DNA of 64,000 bases, from NCBI GenBank assembly GCA_016710435.1, contig JADJVV010000001.1, forward strand, positions 3,060,501 to 3,124,500, in the 5' to 3' direction. The position numbers and the translations under genes were made by a program. The notes under the pieces were generated by a model that worked only from the letters and a program-made list of their open reading frames with translations, ran no database searches and was not told where the DNA came from. This document shows, piece by piece, positions 26,798-36,144 of this stretch (its first letter is position 1; each line of letters begins with the position of its first letter). Origin of the DNA: Hyphomicrobiales bacterium (GTDB lineage Bacteria; Pseudomonadota; Alphaproteobacteria; Rhizobiales; Aestuariivirgaceae).

Positions 26798-27592
26798 TCA
26801 GGCTTCGATCACCAGCCCGTCATGGGCCGGTATAACATGGGACGGCAATTCCGCGCACAGGGTCGCGTAGTCCATATCAATATGCATGTTGGTGAGGATG
26901 GCCCGCCGCGGTTTCAGGCGGTCAATCCACGCCAGCGTTTGCGGCAGGGAAAAATGACTGGGGTGCGGCGTCCGTTTCAGGGCGTCGACGATCCACAGGT
27001 CGAGGCCCTGCAGCGCAGCCACGGCGCTGTCGTCCAGATCGTTGACGTCTGGCGAATAGGCAACGTTGCCCATGCGGAAGCCAAGCGCGTTGATGTTGCC
27101 GTGCTGCATGTTGAAGGGCAGTGCGGCAAGCGCGCCCCCTGCTCCCTCCGTGGCAAACGGCGTTCCCGCCACGATGGCATGATGGCGCAGCACGGGCGGG
27201 TAGTCGCTGCCCTCCGGCGCGGCGAAGCAATAGGCAAAGCGCGACATGAGCATCGAGGACGTGGGTGCGTCGGCCCAGATCGGCACCTTGCGCCTCATGC
27301 GCAGGAAAAAACCACGCAACTCGTCAATGCCATGCGTGTGGTCAGCATGTTCGTGAGTGTACCAGACACCATCGATCTCGGAGACATGGGCTGACAGCAT
27401 CTGCTCACGAAGATCGGGCGATGTATCGATGAGCACCCGCGTGGTGCCGCTCGTGTCTGTCTGTTCCAACATGATCGAGCAGCGGCGGCGGCGGTTCTTC
27501 GCGTTGGCCGGATCACACAGACCCCAGTCGCCGCCCACGCGCGGCACGCCGCCCGAGGAACCGCATCCGAGGATCGTGATGCGGAGGCTCAC
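26798..27592 (-). CDS. MBL-fold metallo-hydrolase (PhnP-like)
   Basis: A 264-residue metallo-beta-lactamase-fold phosphodiesterase of the PhnP/cyclic-phosphate type. N-terminal ITILGCGSSGGVPRVGG, then the metal motif THEHADHTHGIDELRG (HxHxDH), later DVNDL and the C-terminal NMHIDMDY and IPAHDG histidine/aspartate ligands. The Cys-rich GDWGLCDPANAKNRRRRCS segment is typical of this subfamily. The substrate is unknown; no phn genes are near. GTG start at 27592 overlapping the tatD TGA by 3 bases. Position after tatD is conserved in Hyphomicrobiales. Confidence 0.9.
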   Translation of the reverse strand: MSLRITILGCGSSGGVPRVGGDWGLCDPANAKNRRRRCSIMLEQTDTSGTTRVLIDTSPDLREQMLSAHVSEIDGVWYTHEHADHTHGIDELRGFFLRMRRKVPIWADAPTSSMLMSRFAYCFAAPEGSDYPPVLRHHAIVAGTPFATEGAGGALAALPFNMQHGNINALGFRMGNVAYSPDVNDLDDSAVAALQGLDLWIVDALKRTPHPSHFSLPQTLAWIDRLKPRRAILTNMHIDMDYATLCAELPSHVIPAHDGLVIEA

Positions 27593-28386
27593 CTATAGGC
27601 CTCCGGCTTCGGCACCTTGCTGAAGTGCCGGAAGAAGTTGTCGCTGGTCACGCGCGCCATGTGGCCCGCATCAGCACCCCGCGCCGTGGCGAGATGGTTC
27701 AGCGTGTTCACCACGAAAGCGGGTTCGTTGTCCTTGCCACGGTGCGGCACTGGCGCGAGATAAGGTGCATCGGTTTCGACGAGAATGCGATCCTCTGGCA
27801 GGCCCATGGCCGTCTGCCGCAGGTTCTCCGCCGACTTGTAGGTGAGGATGCCGCTGAACGACACCATGAGCCCCAACTCCACGCCCTTCTTCGCCAGCCA
27901 ATCCTGCGACGTGAAGCAGTGCAGCACGGCCTTGAAGGTGCCCTTCGCCATCTCCTCTTCCAGCACCCGGGCGGTATCGTCCTCAGCCTCGCGGGTATGG
28001 ATGACGAGTGGCAGGCCGGTCTCACGTGCCGCCGCGATCTGGGTGCGGAAGCCGCTCATCTGCGCCTCGCGGGGCGACAGGTCGTAGTGATAATCCAGCC
28101 CTGCCTCGCCGATGCCGACCACTTTCGGGTGCTGCGCCAGCCGCACATATTCGGCCAGCGGCACGTCCAGTTCTTCGTGGGCATTGTGCGGATGCGTGCC
28201 GACCGTGCAGAACACGTTGGCGTTCTCCTCCGCGATCCGTAGCAGGTTGGGAAACTTCGCAACGCGCGAACTGATCGACAGCATCAGGCCCACACCCGCC
28301 GCCTCGGCCCGAGCCAATACGGCGGGGAGGTTCTCCTGCATGCCGGGGAAATCCAGGTGGCAGTGGCTATCGACAACCCGCATCAT
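27589..28386 (-). CDS. tatD: TatD-family metal-dependent hydrolase
   Basis: TIM-barrel metal-dependent deoxyribonuclease of the TatD family, 265 aa, thought to act in DNA repair or tRNA/DNA 3' trimming. Metal ligands: DSHCHLDFPG at the N-terminus, the glutamate in GIGEAGLDYHYD, the histidine in LPLVIHTREAE, the histidine in VLHCFT and the aspartate in VETDAPYLAP. The true start is the ATG pair at 28386/28383, overlapping the metG stop; longer open frames upstream lie inside metG. It is coupled to the MBL gene downstream. Confidence 0.94.
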   Translation of the reverse strand: MMRVVDSHCHLDFPGMQENLPAVLARAEAAGVGLMLSISSRVAKFPNLLRIAEENANVFCTVGTHPHNAHEELDVPLAEYVRLAQHPKVVGIGEAGLDYHYDLSPREAQMSGFRTQIAAARETGLPLVIHTREAEDDTARVLEEEMAKGTFKAVLHCFTSQDWLAKKGVELGLMVSFSGILTYKSAENLRQTAMGLPEDRILVETDAPYLAPVPHRGKDNEPAFVVNTLNHLATARGADAGHMARVTSDNFFRHFSKVPKPEAYR

Positions 28387-29933
28387 GATTTCGCTGCTTC
28401 TGCCTCGGGATCGACAAAGCGCGGGAACACCGGCGAAGGCGCGGGCAAGGCCGTACCGGAGACCAGTGCGGAATCGAAATCGGCAAAGCGCCGGGCCGTT
28501 GCCGGCACAGCCAGAAGGTCCAGCAATTTGGCCGACGATGCAGGCACGTAAGGCTGGATCAGCAAGCCCACGCGGCGCAACACTTCGGCCGTGACGTACA
28601 AGACCGTCTCCATGCGCGCCGGATCCGTCTTCTTCAACGCCCATGGCTCCTGCCCTGCGAAGTAGCGGTTGGCATCGGCCACCACCTTCCAGACCGCATC
28701 CATGGATTTGGAAATCGCGTAAGCCTTGTGCTGGGCGCGGCATTCGCCAAGCAGTGCCTTTGCAGCATCGAGCATCACCGTATCGGCTTCGCTCAACGCA
28801 CCACACACCGGAACCTGCGCGCCACAGTTCTTCCCGATCATCGAGAGCGAGCGCTGGGCGAGATTGCCAAGGTCATTGGCGAGATCGGCGTTCATGCGGC
28901 CCACGATGGCCTCATGGCTGTAGGAGCCATCGGAGCCATAGGGCACTTCGCGCATGAAGAAGTAGCGCACCGGATCGACGCCATAGGCGCTCACCAGGTC
29001 GGCGGGAGACACCACGTTGCCGGTGGACTTCGACATCTTCTCGCCCCTGTTGAACAGAAAGCCATGCACGACGATCTGCTTCGGCACCGGCAGTTTCGCC
29101 GACATGAGGAAGGCAGGCCAGTAGATCGCATGGAAGCGCGTGATATCCTTGCCGATCACGTGAGCCGATGCGGGCCAGAATGCGGCCTTTGCCGCGGCGG
29201 CATCGGGAAAGCCCGTGGCGGTGATGTAATTGGTGAGCGCGTCCACCCACACATACATCACATGCTTGGGATTGCCCGGAACGGGAATACCCCAGTCGAA
29301 TGTCGTGCGGCTCATGGACAGGTCGTTGAGGCCGCGCTCCACGAACGAGATAATCTCGTTGCGATACTGTTCGGGAACGATGAAGTCCGGGTTGTTCTTG
29401 TAGTGATCGAGCAGCGGCTTGGCATAGGCCGAGAGCTTGAAGAAGTAGCTCTCCTCCTCCACCCATTCCACAAGCGTGTTGGTCTTCAGCGAAAAGCGAC
29501 GGCCCTCGCGCTCTTCGATTTCGTCCTCGCCGTAGTAAGCCTCGTCGCGCACCGAATACCATCCAGCGTATTTCGACAGATAGATGTCGCCCGCCGCTTC
29601 CATGCGTTTCCAGATTTCGGTGACCGCATCCTTGTGGCGCTGCGAGGTGGTGCGCACGATGTCGTCGGCGCGGGCATTCAGCAATTCGCCCATGGCTTCG
29701 AACTGGGTGGCAGTCCGGTCCGCCAGACCCTGTGGCGTCAGGCCTTCCCGTGCCGCCGTCTGCTGCATCTTCTGGCCGTGCTCATCCATGCCGGTGATGA
29801 ACAGCACGTCCGCGCCGTCCAGGCGCTTGAACCGCGCCATGACATCGGTGGCGATGCGTTCGTAGGCATGGCCGATGTGGGGGGCGCCATTCGCATAGGG
29901 AATGGCCGTGGAAATCAGGTATTTCTCGCTCAT
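28383..29933 (-). CDS. metG: Methionyl-tRNA synthetase
   Basis: Class I tRNA synthetase charging initiator and elongator tRNA-Met; 516 aa. Signature PYANGAPHIGHAYE (HIGH), KMSKSTGNVV (KMSKS) and the anticodon-binding helical domain. The knuckle region reads YSVRDEAYYGEDEIEE, lacking the zinc cysteines found in E. coli MetG: the zinc-free form usual in alphaproteobacteria. No C-terminal dimerisation/OB domain. The ATG at 29933 gives MSEKYLISTAIPY. It overlaps tatD at its end and follows holB by 23 bases. Confidence 0.97.
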   Translation of the reverse strand: MSEKYLISTAIPYANGAPHIGHAYERIATDVMARFKRLDGADVLFITGMDEHGQKMQQTAAREGLTPQGLADRTATQFEAMGELLNARADDIVRTTSQRHKDAVTEIWKRMEAAGDIYLSKYAGWYSVRDEAYYGEDEIEEREGRRFSLKTNTLVEWVEEESYFFKLSAYAKPLLDHYKNNPDFIVPEQYRNEIISFVERGLNDLSMSRTTFDWGIPVPGNPKHVMYVWVDALTNYITATGFPDAAAAKAAFWPASAHVIGKDITRFHAIYWPAFLMSAKLPVPKQIVVHGFLFNRGEKMSKSTGNVVSPADLVSAYGVDPVRYFFMREVPYGSDGSYSHEAIVGRMNADLANDLGNLAQRSLSMIGKNCGAQVPVCGALSEADTVMLDAAKALLGECRAQHKAYAISKSMDAVWKVVADANRYFAGQEPWALKKTDPARMETVLYVTAEVLRRVGLLIQPYVPASSAKLLDLLAVPATARRFADFDSALVSGTALPAPSPVFPRFVDPEAEAAKS

Positions 29934-29956
29934 GGTACGGGGCTCTTGCCCCGGAA

Positions 29957-30949
29957 TCAGGTTGCCTTCAAGGCATCTTCGATGGCGGTCAGCGCGTTCA
30001 GTGCCGCAGTGCGCCGGTCGAGGTTGTAGCCCGCGACCACCCCGCGACTGGCGGCGATCTCCTGGTGGGCCCGTGCCAGGGCGGCGCTGCGCGGTGCCTC
30101 TGGCGCCGACACTGCCTCCCGGGCCAGCCAATCCAGCACCAGATCGGCAAAGGTCTCAAAGTCCTGCACCGCCGCCTGACGCTGGGCGAAGTGCCCGGCC
30201 ACCGCCATCTTGACGCCCGCTGTCAGGGACTTGGCCCGCAGGAAGGCGTCGAATGCCTTGGCTCCCAGACTGTCGCGCAGTTCAAGCGCCCGCCCTGGCG
30301 AACCGCCGGAGAGCCGCGCAGCAGCCGCAAGCGCCGGCGGCTCGCCCTGCACAGGCACCGGCAACTGGTTCAGTACGGTCAGCACATCGGCTTCCGCCAG
30401 CGGCGAAACCGGCAGGCGCCGGCAGCGCGACTTGAGCGTCCGCAGCAGCCGCCCGGGCCGATGAGACAGGAGCAATATCAATGCCTTGTCAGGCGGTTCC
30501 TCAACCAGTTTGAGAAGCGCGTTGGCCGCCTCGGTGTTCAGTTCGTCAGCGCTGTCGACAATGGCAATCCGCCAGCCGCCGCCCCCTGAGGTGCGGGCAA
30601 AGAATTCCGACATGCGCCGCGCATCATCCACCACGATCTCCTGCCGCAGTCGCCGGGGCTTGGAATCATTGAGACCGCGTTCCAGCACAAACAGGTCCGG
30701 GTGCGAGCGTGCGGCGATCCACCGGGGAGTCTGGACCGCGTTGGCAAGCGCCAGCACCTCCCCCGCCAGTTTGTAGGCGAGCGTGGCCTTGCCGATTCCG
30801 CGCGGGCCGGTGATCAGCCAGGCATGGTGTGGACGGCCACTGGCAACAGCCTCGCGGAAACGCGCCGCTTCGCTTACGTGGCCTACGACTTCCGTGGCAA
30901 AACGCGGGTGCCAGGAGACTTCACGCGGGTCTTCATTGTCTTCAGCCAT
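29957..30949 (-). CDS. holB: DNA polymerase III delta' subunit
   Basis: Clamp-loader subunit (330 aa). AAA+ fold: P-loop LITGPRGIGKATLAYKLAGE, then a sensor region IVDSADELNTEAANALLKLVEEPP and SHRPGRLLRTLKSRCRRLP (the SRC motif of clamp loaders). The zinc-binding cysteine cluster of E. coli HolB is absent, as in other alphaproteobacteria. The start is the ATG at 30949, overlapping tmk's end by 8 bases. tmk-holB-metG-tatD order is widely conserved. Confidence 0.95.
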   Translation of the reverse strand: MAEDNEDPREVSWHPRFATEVVGHVSEAARFREAVASGRPHHAWLITGPRGIGKATLAYKLAGEVLALANAVQTPRWIAARSHPDLFVLERGLNDSKPRRLRQEIVVDDARRMSEFFARTSGGGGWRIAIVDSADELNTEAANALLKLVEEPPDKALILLLSHRPGRLLRTLKSRCRRLPVSPLAEADVLTVLNQLPVPVQGEPPALAAAARLSGGSPGRALELRDSLGAKAFDAFLRAKSLTAGVKMAVAGHFAQRQAAVQDFETFADLVLDWLAREAVSAPEAPRSAALARAHQEIAASRGVVAGYNLDRRTAALNALTAIEDALKAT

Positions 30950-31574
30950 GGCGATGACGGTCCACGGCCTGCAGCACCTGCGCGAAGACCTCATCGGGTC
31001 CGGGTGCCGCGTCGATGAGCACACAGCGCCATGGCTCGCTCTCGGCGATGGCCCGGAAGCCGTCGCGCAGCCTGTCGTGAAAGGCGAGGCCCTTGCGCTC
31101 GAAACGGTCCTCGGTACCGGTGCCGCGCGTCCGCGCCCGCTCCAGCCCGACCGCCGCCGGAAGATCAAAGATCAGGGTCAGGTGCGGCACGCAGGTGCCG
31201 ACGGCGGCCTGCTCCAGAGCCGAAATCACATCATGCGGCACGCCGCCCGCATGACCCTGGTAGACACGCGTTGAATCCATGAAGCGGTCGCAGACGACGG
31301 TCGCCCCGCGCGCCAGGGCCGGGCCGATCACCGTGCGGACATGCACTTCCCGCGCCGCCGACATCAGCATCGCCTCCGAGGCCGGAGACCATGTCCCGGT
31401 ATCGCCCGAAACAAGCAGCGCCCGCAGCGCCTCGCCCTGGGGCGTTCCCCCGGGCTCGCGCGTCAGCAACACCTCGGCGCCCCGCTCCTGCAAATGCGCA
31501 GCCAGCCGCTTGCCCTGGGTGGACTTGCCGCCGCCCTCCCCGCCTTCCAGCGTGATGAAGAACCCCGGCGTCAA
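30942..31574 (-). CDS. tmk: Thymidylate kinase
   Basis: Phosphorylates dTMP to dTDP; 210 aa. P-loop FITLEGGEGGGKSTQGKRLA, DR(F/Y) motif VVCDRFMDSTRVYQG and the lid region RARTRGTGTEDRFE are conserved. The likely start is TTG at 31574 (LTPGFFITLEGG), overlapping the TGA of dacF; no ATG or GTG fits, and the family's length of about 210 supports this. The same TTG-on-TGA overlap is seen at hfq/hflX. Confidence 0.95.
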   Translation of the reverse strand: MTPGFFITLEGGEGGGKSTQGKRLAAHLQERGAEVLLTREPGGTPQGEALRALLVSGDTGTWSPASEAMLMSAAREVHVRTVIGPALARGATVVCDRFMDSTRVYQGHAGGVPHDVISALEQAAVGTCVPHLTLIFDLPAAVGLERARTRGTGTEDRFERKGLAFHDRLRDGFRAIAESEPWRCVLIDAAPGPDEVFAQVLQAVDRHRHG

Positions 31575-32755
31575 CCGCCGAACGCCATGATCATGGCGCT
31601 GTCCAGCGCCTTCTGCCACATCGAGTCCACCGCTTCGACGGACTCGGACGTCATCACAGGCAGTTCGGCAATGGCGCGCCCCTCGATGAAGACCTTCACC
31701 GTGCCGACCTGGTCGCCCGCGCGCACCGGCGCCAGCAACGGCCCCTTGTAGCTGAGCTTCACTTCGGCGGTCTTGCGTTCCTCCTTGGTGAGCGCAACGC
31801 TGAACGATCCCTTGGTGACGAGATCGACCCAATCCGCCTTGCCGCCCCAGACGCGAGCCTGCCCCACCCGGTCGCCATCGGAATACACTTCGATGGCGCG
31901 GAACTTGGAGAGGCCCCAGTCGAACATCTTTTCCGCTTCCGACTTGCGCTCGTCGATCGAGGGTAGCCCCGCAATCACCATGATGAGGCGGCGGCCATCG
32001 CGCTGCACCGTGCCCACGAGGCCGTAGCCTGCTTCCTTGGTGAACCCCGTCTTCATGCCATCCGCACCCGGATAATCCACCAGAAGCGGATTGCGGTTGG
32101 GCTGCGTGATTTCATTCCAGGTGAATGACTTCTCGCCATAGATCGGGAAATAGTCGGGATGATTGATGATGATGTAGCGGGCCAGCATGGCGATGTCGCG
32201 CACACTCATCTTGTGGTTCGGGTCCGGCAGGCCCGTGGAGTTGCGGAAGGTGCTGTGCTTGAGGCCGATCTCGTCGGCCTTTGCATTCATGCGGTTGACG
32301 AAGGTCTGTTCCTTGCCGTCGATGCCTTCCGCCAGCGTGATGCAGGCATCGTTGCCGGAATGGATGATCGAGCCGCGCAACAGGTTGATGATGCTGATCT
32401 CGGACTTCGCCTTCGCATACATGGTGGAGCCCTTGGCCGAGGCCCCGCCCTTCTTCCAGGCATTGGTGCTGACGGTGAACATCTGGTCCGGCTTCAGGTC
32501 GCCGGATTTCAGCAGGTCGAACACGATCGCCTGCGTCATCAGCTTGCTCATGCTGGCGGGCGGAATGGCGGTGTCCGGGTCCTTCTCGTAGTAGACCTGC
32601 CCGGACTTGGCATCCATCAGGATGGCATTGCGGGCCGCAGAGACATAGGGCTCATCACCCAGGGTCTGGGCACTGCCGGAAACGGCGGCCGCTGCAAGCC
32701 ACAGCACGAGACAGGCCAGCAGATTGGCAAGGAAACGCAGGGAAAATCGCATCAA
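31571..32755 (-). CDS. dacF: D-alanyl-D-alanine carboxypeptidase (PBP5/6 type)
   Basis: Periplasmic penicillin-binding protein trimming peptidoglycan pentapeptides; 394 aa. Signal peptide (about 1-29), then the three peptidase S11 motifs: SXXK as PPASMSKLMTQ, SXN as HSGNDACITLAEG and KTG as DGMKTGFTKEAGYGLVG. The C-terminal domain (about 285-390) is the beta-sandwich of PBP5; the extreme end is amphipathic (AVDSMWQKALDSAMIMAFGG), fitting a membrane-surface anchor. It follows rlpA on the same strand and its stop overlaps the tmk start. Confidence 0.95.
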   Translation of the reverse strand: MMRFSLRFLANLLACLVLWLAAAAVSGSAQTLGDEPYVSAARNAILMDAKSGQVYYEKDPDTAIPPASMSKLMTQAIVFDLLKSGDLKPDQMFTVSTNAWKKGGASAKGSTMYAKAKSEISIINLLRGSIIHSGNDACITLAEGIDGKEQTFVNRMNAKADEIGLKHSTFRNSTGLPDPNHKMSVRDIAMLARYIIINHPDYFPIYGEKSFTWNEITQPNRNPLLVDYPGADGMKTGFTKEAGYGLVGTVQRDGRRLIMVIAGLPSIDERKSEAEKMFDWGLSKFRAIEVYSDGDRVGQARVWGGKADWVDLVTKGSFSVALTKEERKTAEVKLSYKGPLLAPVRAGDQVGTVKVFIEGRAIAELPVMTSESVEAVDSMWQKALDSAMIMAFGG

Positions 32756-32842
32756 AAGCTACTTCGCACCAGGGCATTGATCGGCCCTGTGTTGTAGGTC
32801 CGCTGCGGTGGAAATGCAATTCGGCGCGAGGCTTTTTTCGCC

Positions 32843-33850
32843 TCAACCGGCAATGCGCGCGGCGACCTGCTGCACCCGCACGCGGCGGATCTTGGCGCCG
32901 GTGAAGCCCGCATCCTGCAACTTGTAGAGAAGCTGGGCGGCGCCCGATTCGTCGGGAACCGGCCGCGTCTGCAACCGGTACAACGGACCATTGTCGCTCT
33001 CGAACTGGAACATCTGCAGGTCCATCGATTGCGAAAGTTCCTCATAGGCCGCATCCGCGTTGTCGCGATTGCCGAACGTCGCGACGTGGACGACGAAGCC
33101 CGCCGTCACATAGTCGCTGTCGGCGGCAGCAGTCTGGACTGGCGGTGCTGGCGGCGGCGTATAGGCAATCGTGGTCGTCTCCGGCTGTTCTTCGCGCTGC
33201 GGTGGTTCCGCGGCGGCAACGGCGGTATTGCGCGGCTTGCCTTGCGAGGCGGCGGCAAGCTGGCGGATGCCAGCGCCGTCCTGCATCTCGCTGTTCATCA
33301 TGGCGAGATGGCGGTAGCCCTTGTCGTTGAGCGGCGCATTGGCAATCCATTGCACCCGCACGTGCGTCTTGCCCTTGTTGCGGTAGCCCAGTGCGTCGGC
33401 ACTGCGCTTGGAGAGGTCGATGATGCGGGTTCCGACGAACGGACCACGGTCATTGATGCGCACGACGATGGCGCGGCCATTGTCGAGATTGGTCACCTTG
33501 GCATAGCTCGGCAGCGGCAAGGTGGGATGGGCCGCCGTAAGATCTGCCATGTCGAAATATTCGCCGTTGGAGGTGCGCCGCGCGTGGAAGGCCTCGCCAT
33601 ACCACGATGCAATGCCTTCCTTGTCGTAACCCGGCTGTTCCTTCGGCGTGAACCAGCGGCCCGCCACCTGATAGGGCTTGCCCACGAAATAGCGACCGCC
33701 ACCTTCCGGCAACGGCCCCTTGCCCTTGTAATAGGCGCTGCCCTTCCCCGCGAAGGGATCGAGCTTCGTCTTGCCGCGGTCGGACGCACAGCCAACAAGA
33801 CCAAGGGCCACCATGCCCAAGACAACGAGATACCACCCAAGACGCCGCAT
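32843..33850 (-). CDS. rlpA: RlpA septal-ring lytic transglycosylase lipoprotein
   Basis: Outer-membrane lipoprotein acting on denuded peptidoglycan at the septum; 335 aa. Signal with lipobox LVGCAS (Cys about residue 21), double-psi beta-barrel (about 75-175: GIASWYGEAFHARRTSNGEYF, RINDRGPFVGTRIIDLSKRSA with the catalytic-region Asp) and a C-terminal SPOR domain (about 250-335: FVVHVATFGNRDNADAAYEEL, YRLQTRPVPDESGAAQLLYKL). The ATG at 33850 has GGGAG 8 bases upstream. It precedes dacF, another murein enzyme. Confidence 0.94.
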   Translation of the reverse strand: MRRLGWYLVVLGMVALGLVGCASDRGKTKLDPFAGKGSAYYKGKGPLPEGGGRYFVGKPYQVAGRWFTPKEQPGYDKEGIASWYGEAFHARRTSNGEYFDMADLTAAHPTLPLPSYAKVTNLDNGRAIVVRINDRGPFVGTRIIDLSKRSADALGYRNKGKTHVRVQWIANAPLNDKGYRHLAMMNSEMQDGAGIRQLAAASQGKPRNTAVAAAEPPQREEQPETTTIAYTPPPAPPVQTAAADSDYVTAGFVVHVATFGNRDNADAAYEELSQSMDLQMFQFESDNGPLYRLQTRPVPDESGAAQLLYKLQDAGFTGAKIRRVRVQQVAARIAG

Positions 33851-34009
33851 GGCGAAACTCCCAACCGGCCTCCCGTCCCTTGGAGGCATAATGCGTGTGG
33901 CTCCCCAGCCACGCCACGCACTGTGCCGCCAACAGGCTGAATTCCCGGTTGAGAAACATGGTTAATAAGATGCTGACGAGGCGCTGTCCCGCGCCGCGCG
34001 CCTGCGGAC

Positions 34010-34789
34010 TCAGTTGCCCTGGGTCTGTGCCGGAACGCCGGCGCCTGCCTGCGTGGCCGACGCCTGCAGTCCATCGAGCCGCGACAGGTTGGCCTGCGCC
34101 ATCTGGTTTCCCTTGGCGATGGCAGCCCGGTAGAATTCCCGCGCCTTCACCACGTCCTTCGTGGTGCCCCAGCCCATTTCATAGAGGCTACCCAGATTGT
34201 TCAGCGCCCAGGCATCGCCCTTGTCCGCAGCCTGGGTGAACAGTTTCAGCGCCGTTGCGTAGTCGCGAGTGACACCCTGCCCGCGCACATACAGCAGCCC
34301 GAGATTGACTTTGGCCGGCGCGAAATCCTGGTCGGAGGCCTTCTGGAACCACTGCGCTGCCTTCTCGGCATCGGCATCAATGCCATCGCCGTTCTGCAGG
34401 CGGAGACCGAATTCATTCTGGGAGGGCGCATGGCCCTTCTCGGCCCCGGCCTGCAACAGCGTCGCTGCTGCGATCTTGTCCGGCGTCAGGCCCTTGGCGC
34501 CCCGGCTGATGAGCCGCGCCAGGCGATACTGCGCCTCGATGTTGCCTTTCAGCGTGGCCTCGCGATACCACCGTGCTGCCTGCTGCGCGTCCTTCTTGGC
34601 CTCGATGCCCTGTTCATAGTGCATGGCCACCGCCAACTGCGCGGTGTCGTCACCCGCCTTGGCGAGTTTCATCTTCTTTGCAAAGGACAAACCGCCAAGC
34701 GGCATGACCTCCTGCGCAAGCGCAAGGGTCACTCCCAACACCATCACGACAGCATAAGTTGCAACGCGGGCGAACGGGCCAAACGACAT
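34010..34789 (-). CDS. Exported Sel1-repeat (TPR-like) protein
   Basis: A 259-residue protein with an N-terminal hydrophobic signal (YAVVMVLGVTLALAQ) followed by about five Sel1-like repeats of 36-38 residues, each with the A/G-rich pattern (DTAQLAVAMHYEQGIEAKKD; IEAQYRLARLISRGAKGLTP; APSQNEFGLRLQNGDGIDAD; APAKVNLGLLYVRGQGVTRD; AWALNNLGSLYEMGWGTTKD). These solenoids mediate protein-protein contacts; the partner is unknown. It lies between rlpA and a DUF2147 gene but with gaps, so an operon is not certain. Confidence 0.88.
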   Translation of the reverse strand: MSFGPFARVATYAVVMVLGVTLALAQEVMPLGGLSFAKKMKLAKAGDDTAQLAVAMHYEQGIEAKKDAQQAARWYREATLKGNIEAQYRLARLISRGAKGLTPDKIAAATLLQAGAEKGHAPSQNEFGLRLQNGDGIDADAEKAAQWFQKASDQDFAPAKVNLGLLYVRGQGVTRDYATALKLFTQAADKGDAWALNNLGSLYEMGWGTTKDVVKAREFYRAAIAKGNQMAQANLSRLDGLQASATQAGAGVPAQTQGN

Positions 34790-34837
34790 GATTTCTCACC
34801 AATGATTCAATGCCCCGCCGTGTGCGACACTATAGCA

Positions 34838-35281
34838 TCACTTGATGCGAATGAAACGGTTCTTTTTGCAGAAAGGCCCCCAGCAGCCATTCAAAACCAT
34901 CGAATTTCCCGACAGCCGCATCTCAGAGCGGTACGTGCCGCCATCATCCGCGTTATAGATGTATCCACGCCACACATTGGGTCCCGATGGTGCCATTCCG
35001 CTCACCACTTGCAGGCCGATGACGCGGCGATGGCGCAGCGCGGGATTCGGATTCTCGTGATCGACCTTCGGCTTGCCATCCTTGCCTGTCGGCCGCGCCA
35101 GCCCGACGATGGTGGCGCAGAGCTTTTGCCCGCCACACGATGAAACGCGCACCGTCACCTTGCCGTTGGACATGCGCCACGTGCCCTGTGGCACCGAATC
35201 AGCGGAGGCTGAACCCGCCGTCAGAAGAAGAGAGAAAGCGGCGGCCGCCAGACCCCGCAACGCTGTTTGCCTGAAAGCCAT
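34838..35281 (-). CDS. DUF2147 family exported protein
   Basis: A 147-residue secreted protein. Signal peptide from MAFRQTALRG through LLLTAGSASA; mature part has the DUF2147 pattern: PQGTWRMSNGKVTVRVSSCG, GLARPTGKDGKPKVDHENPNP, WRGYIYNADDGGTYRSEMRL and the closing GCWGPFCKKNRFIRI. Function of the family is unknown; the fold is expected to be a small beta barrel of calycin type. The frame is open further upstream but the signal peptide fixes the ATG at 35281. It is divergent from the aldolase gene. Confidence 0.87.
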   Translation of the reverse strand: MAFRQTALRGLAAAAFSLLLTAGSASADSVPQGTWRMSNGKVTVRVSSCGGQKLCATIVGLARPTGKDGKPKVDHENPNPALRHRRVIGLQVVSGMAPSGPNVWRGYIYNADDGGTYRSEMRLSGNSMVLNGCWGPFCKKNRFIRIK

Positions 35282-35366
35282 CTGCTTCGTCCTCAGAACC
35301 ACCCGGTGAAACGTTTGCCAAAGAAGGGAAGCTCCGTTAGCCTCCGGCTTTTCCGAGGAGAACGCC

Positions 35367-36134
35367 ATGGCTGATGTCACTGCCTTCACGCGCAAACCCA
35401 CCACAAACACCGCCGAGAAGCAACTGCGCGTGGACCTCGCGGCCGCCTTCCGCCTCTCCGCCCACTTCGACTGGCATGAAGCCGTCGCCAATCATTTCAG
35501 CCTCGCCGTCTCGCCTGATGGCAAGCAGTTCCTGATGAACCCGCGCTGGATGCACTTTTCCCGCATCCGCGCCTCCGACCTGCTTCTCCTCAACGCCGAG
35601 GACAAGTCAACCATGGACCGCCCCGATGCACCTGATCTGACGGCGTGGAGCCTCCATGGGCGCCTCCATGCGCTTCTGCCCCACGCCCGCTGCATCATCC
35701 ATCTCCATCCACCTTATGCGACGGCGCTGGCCTCGCTGGCCAATCCGGAAATCAAGCCCATCGACCAGAACACGGCGCGCTTCTTCAACCGCGTGGCTGT
35801 GGACATGGGTTACGGCGGCATGGCCAATACCGATGCGGAAGGAGAGCGCCTCGCCACCCTCCTCGGCAACCGCTCCATCATGATGATGGGCAACCACGGC
35901 GTCCTCATCTGCGCCTCAACGGTCGCGGAAGCCTTCGACCTCACCTATTATCTGGAACGCGCCTGCCGCAACTTGATGCTGGCCTACCAGTCTGGCCAGC
36001 CCCTGCATGTGATGTCGGATGCGGTGGCGGAAAAAACAGCCCTCGAATGGGAAGCCGACCGCGAGCAGTTCCTTTCCCACTTCAGCGAGATGAAACGCAT
36101 CCTCGACCGCCAGGACGCCAGCTACGCCGAATGA
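35367..36134 (+). CDS. Class II aldolase/adducin family protein
   Basis: A 255-residue zinc enzyme-fold protein. Class II aldolase signatures: LSAHFDWHEAVANHFSLAV near the N-terminus, the zinc motif IIHLHPPYATAL (HxH), and GNRSIMMMGNHGVLIC with the third histidine. Related proteins include sugar-phosphate aldolases, epimerases and decarboxylating enzymes; several members are annotated only as 'class II aldolase', and the substrate is not evident. No other sugar-catabolic genes adjoin. The ATG follows CGAGGAGAACGCC. Confidence 0.88.
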   Translation: MADVTAFTRKPTTNTAEKQLRVDLAAAFRLSAHFDWHEAVANHFSLAVSPDGKQFLMNPRWMHFSRIRASDLLLLNAEDKSTMDRPDAPDLTAWSLHGRLHALLPHARCIIHLHPPYATALASLANPEIKPIDQNTARFFNRVAVDMGYGGMANTDAEGERLATLLGNRSIMMMGNHGVLICASTVAEAFDLTYYLERACRNLMLAYQSGQPLHVMSDAVAEKTALEWEADREQFLSHFSEMKRILDRQDASYAE

Positions 36135-36144
36135 CGGCAGGTGC

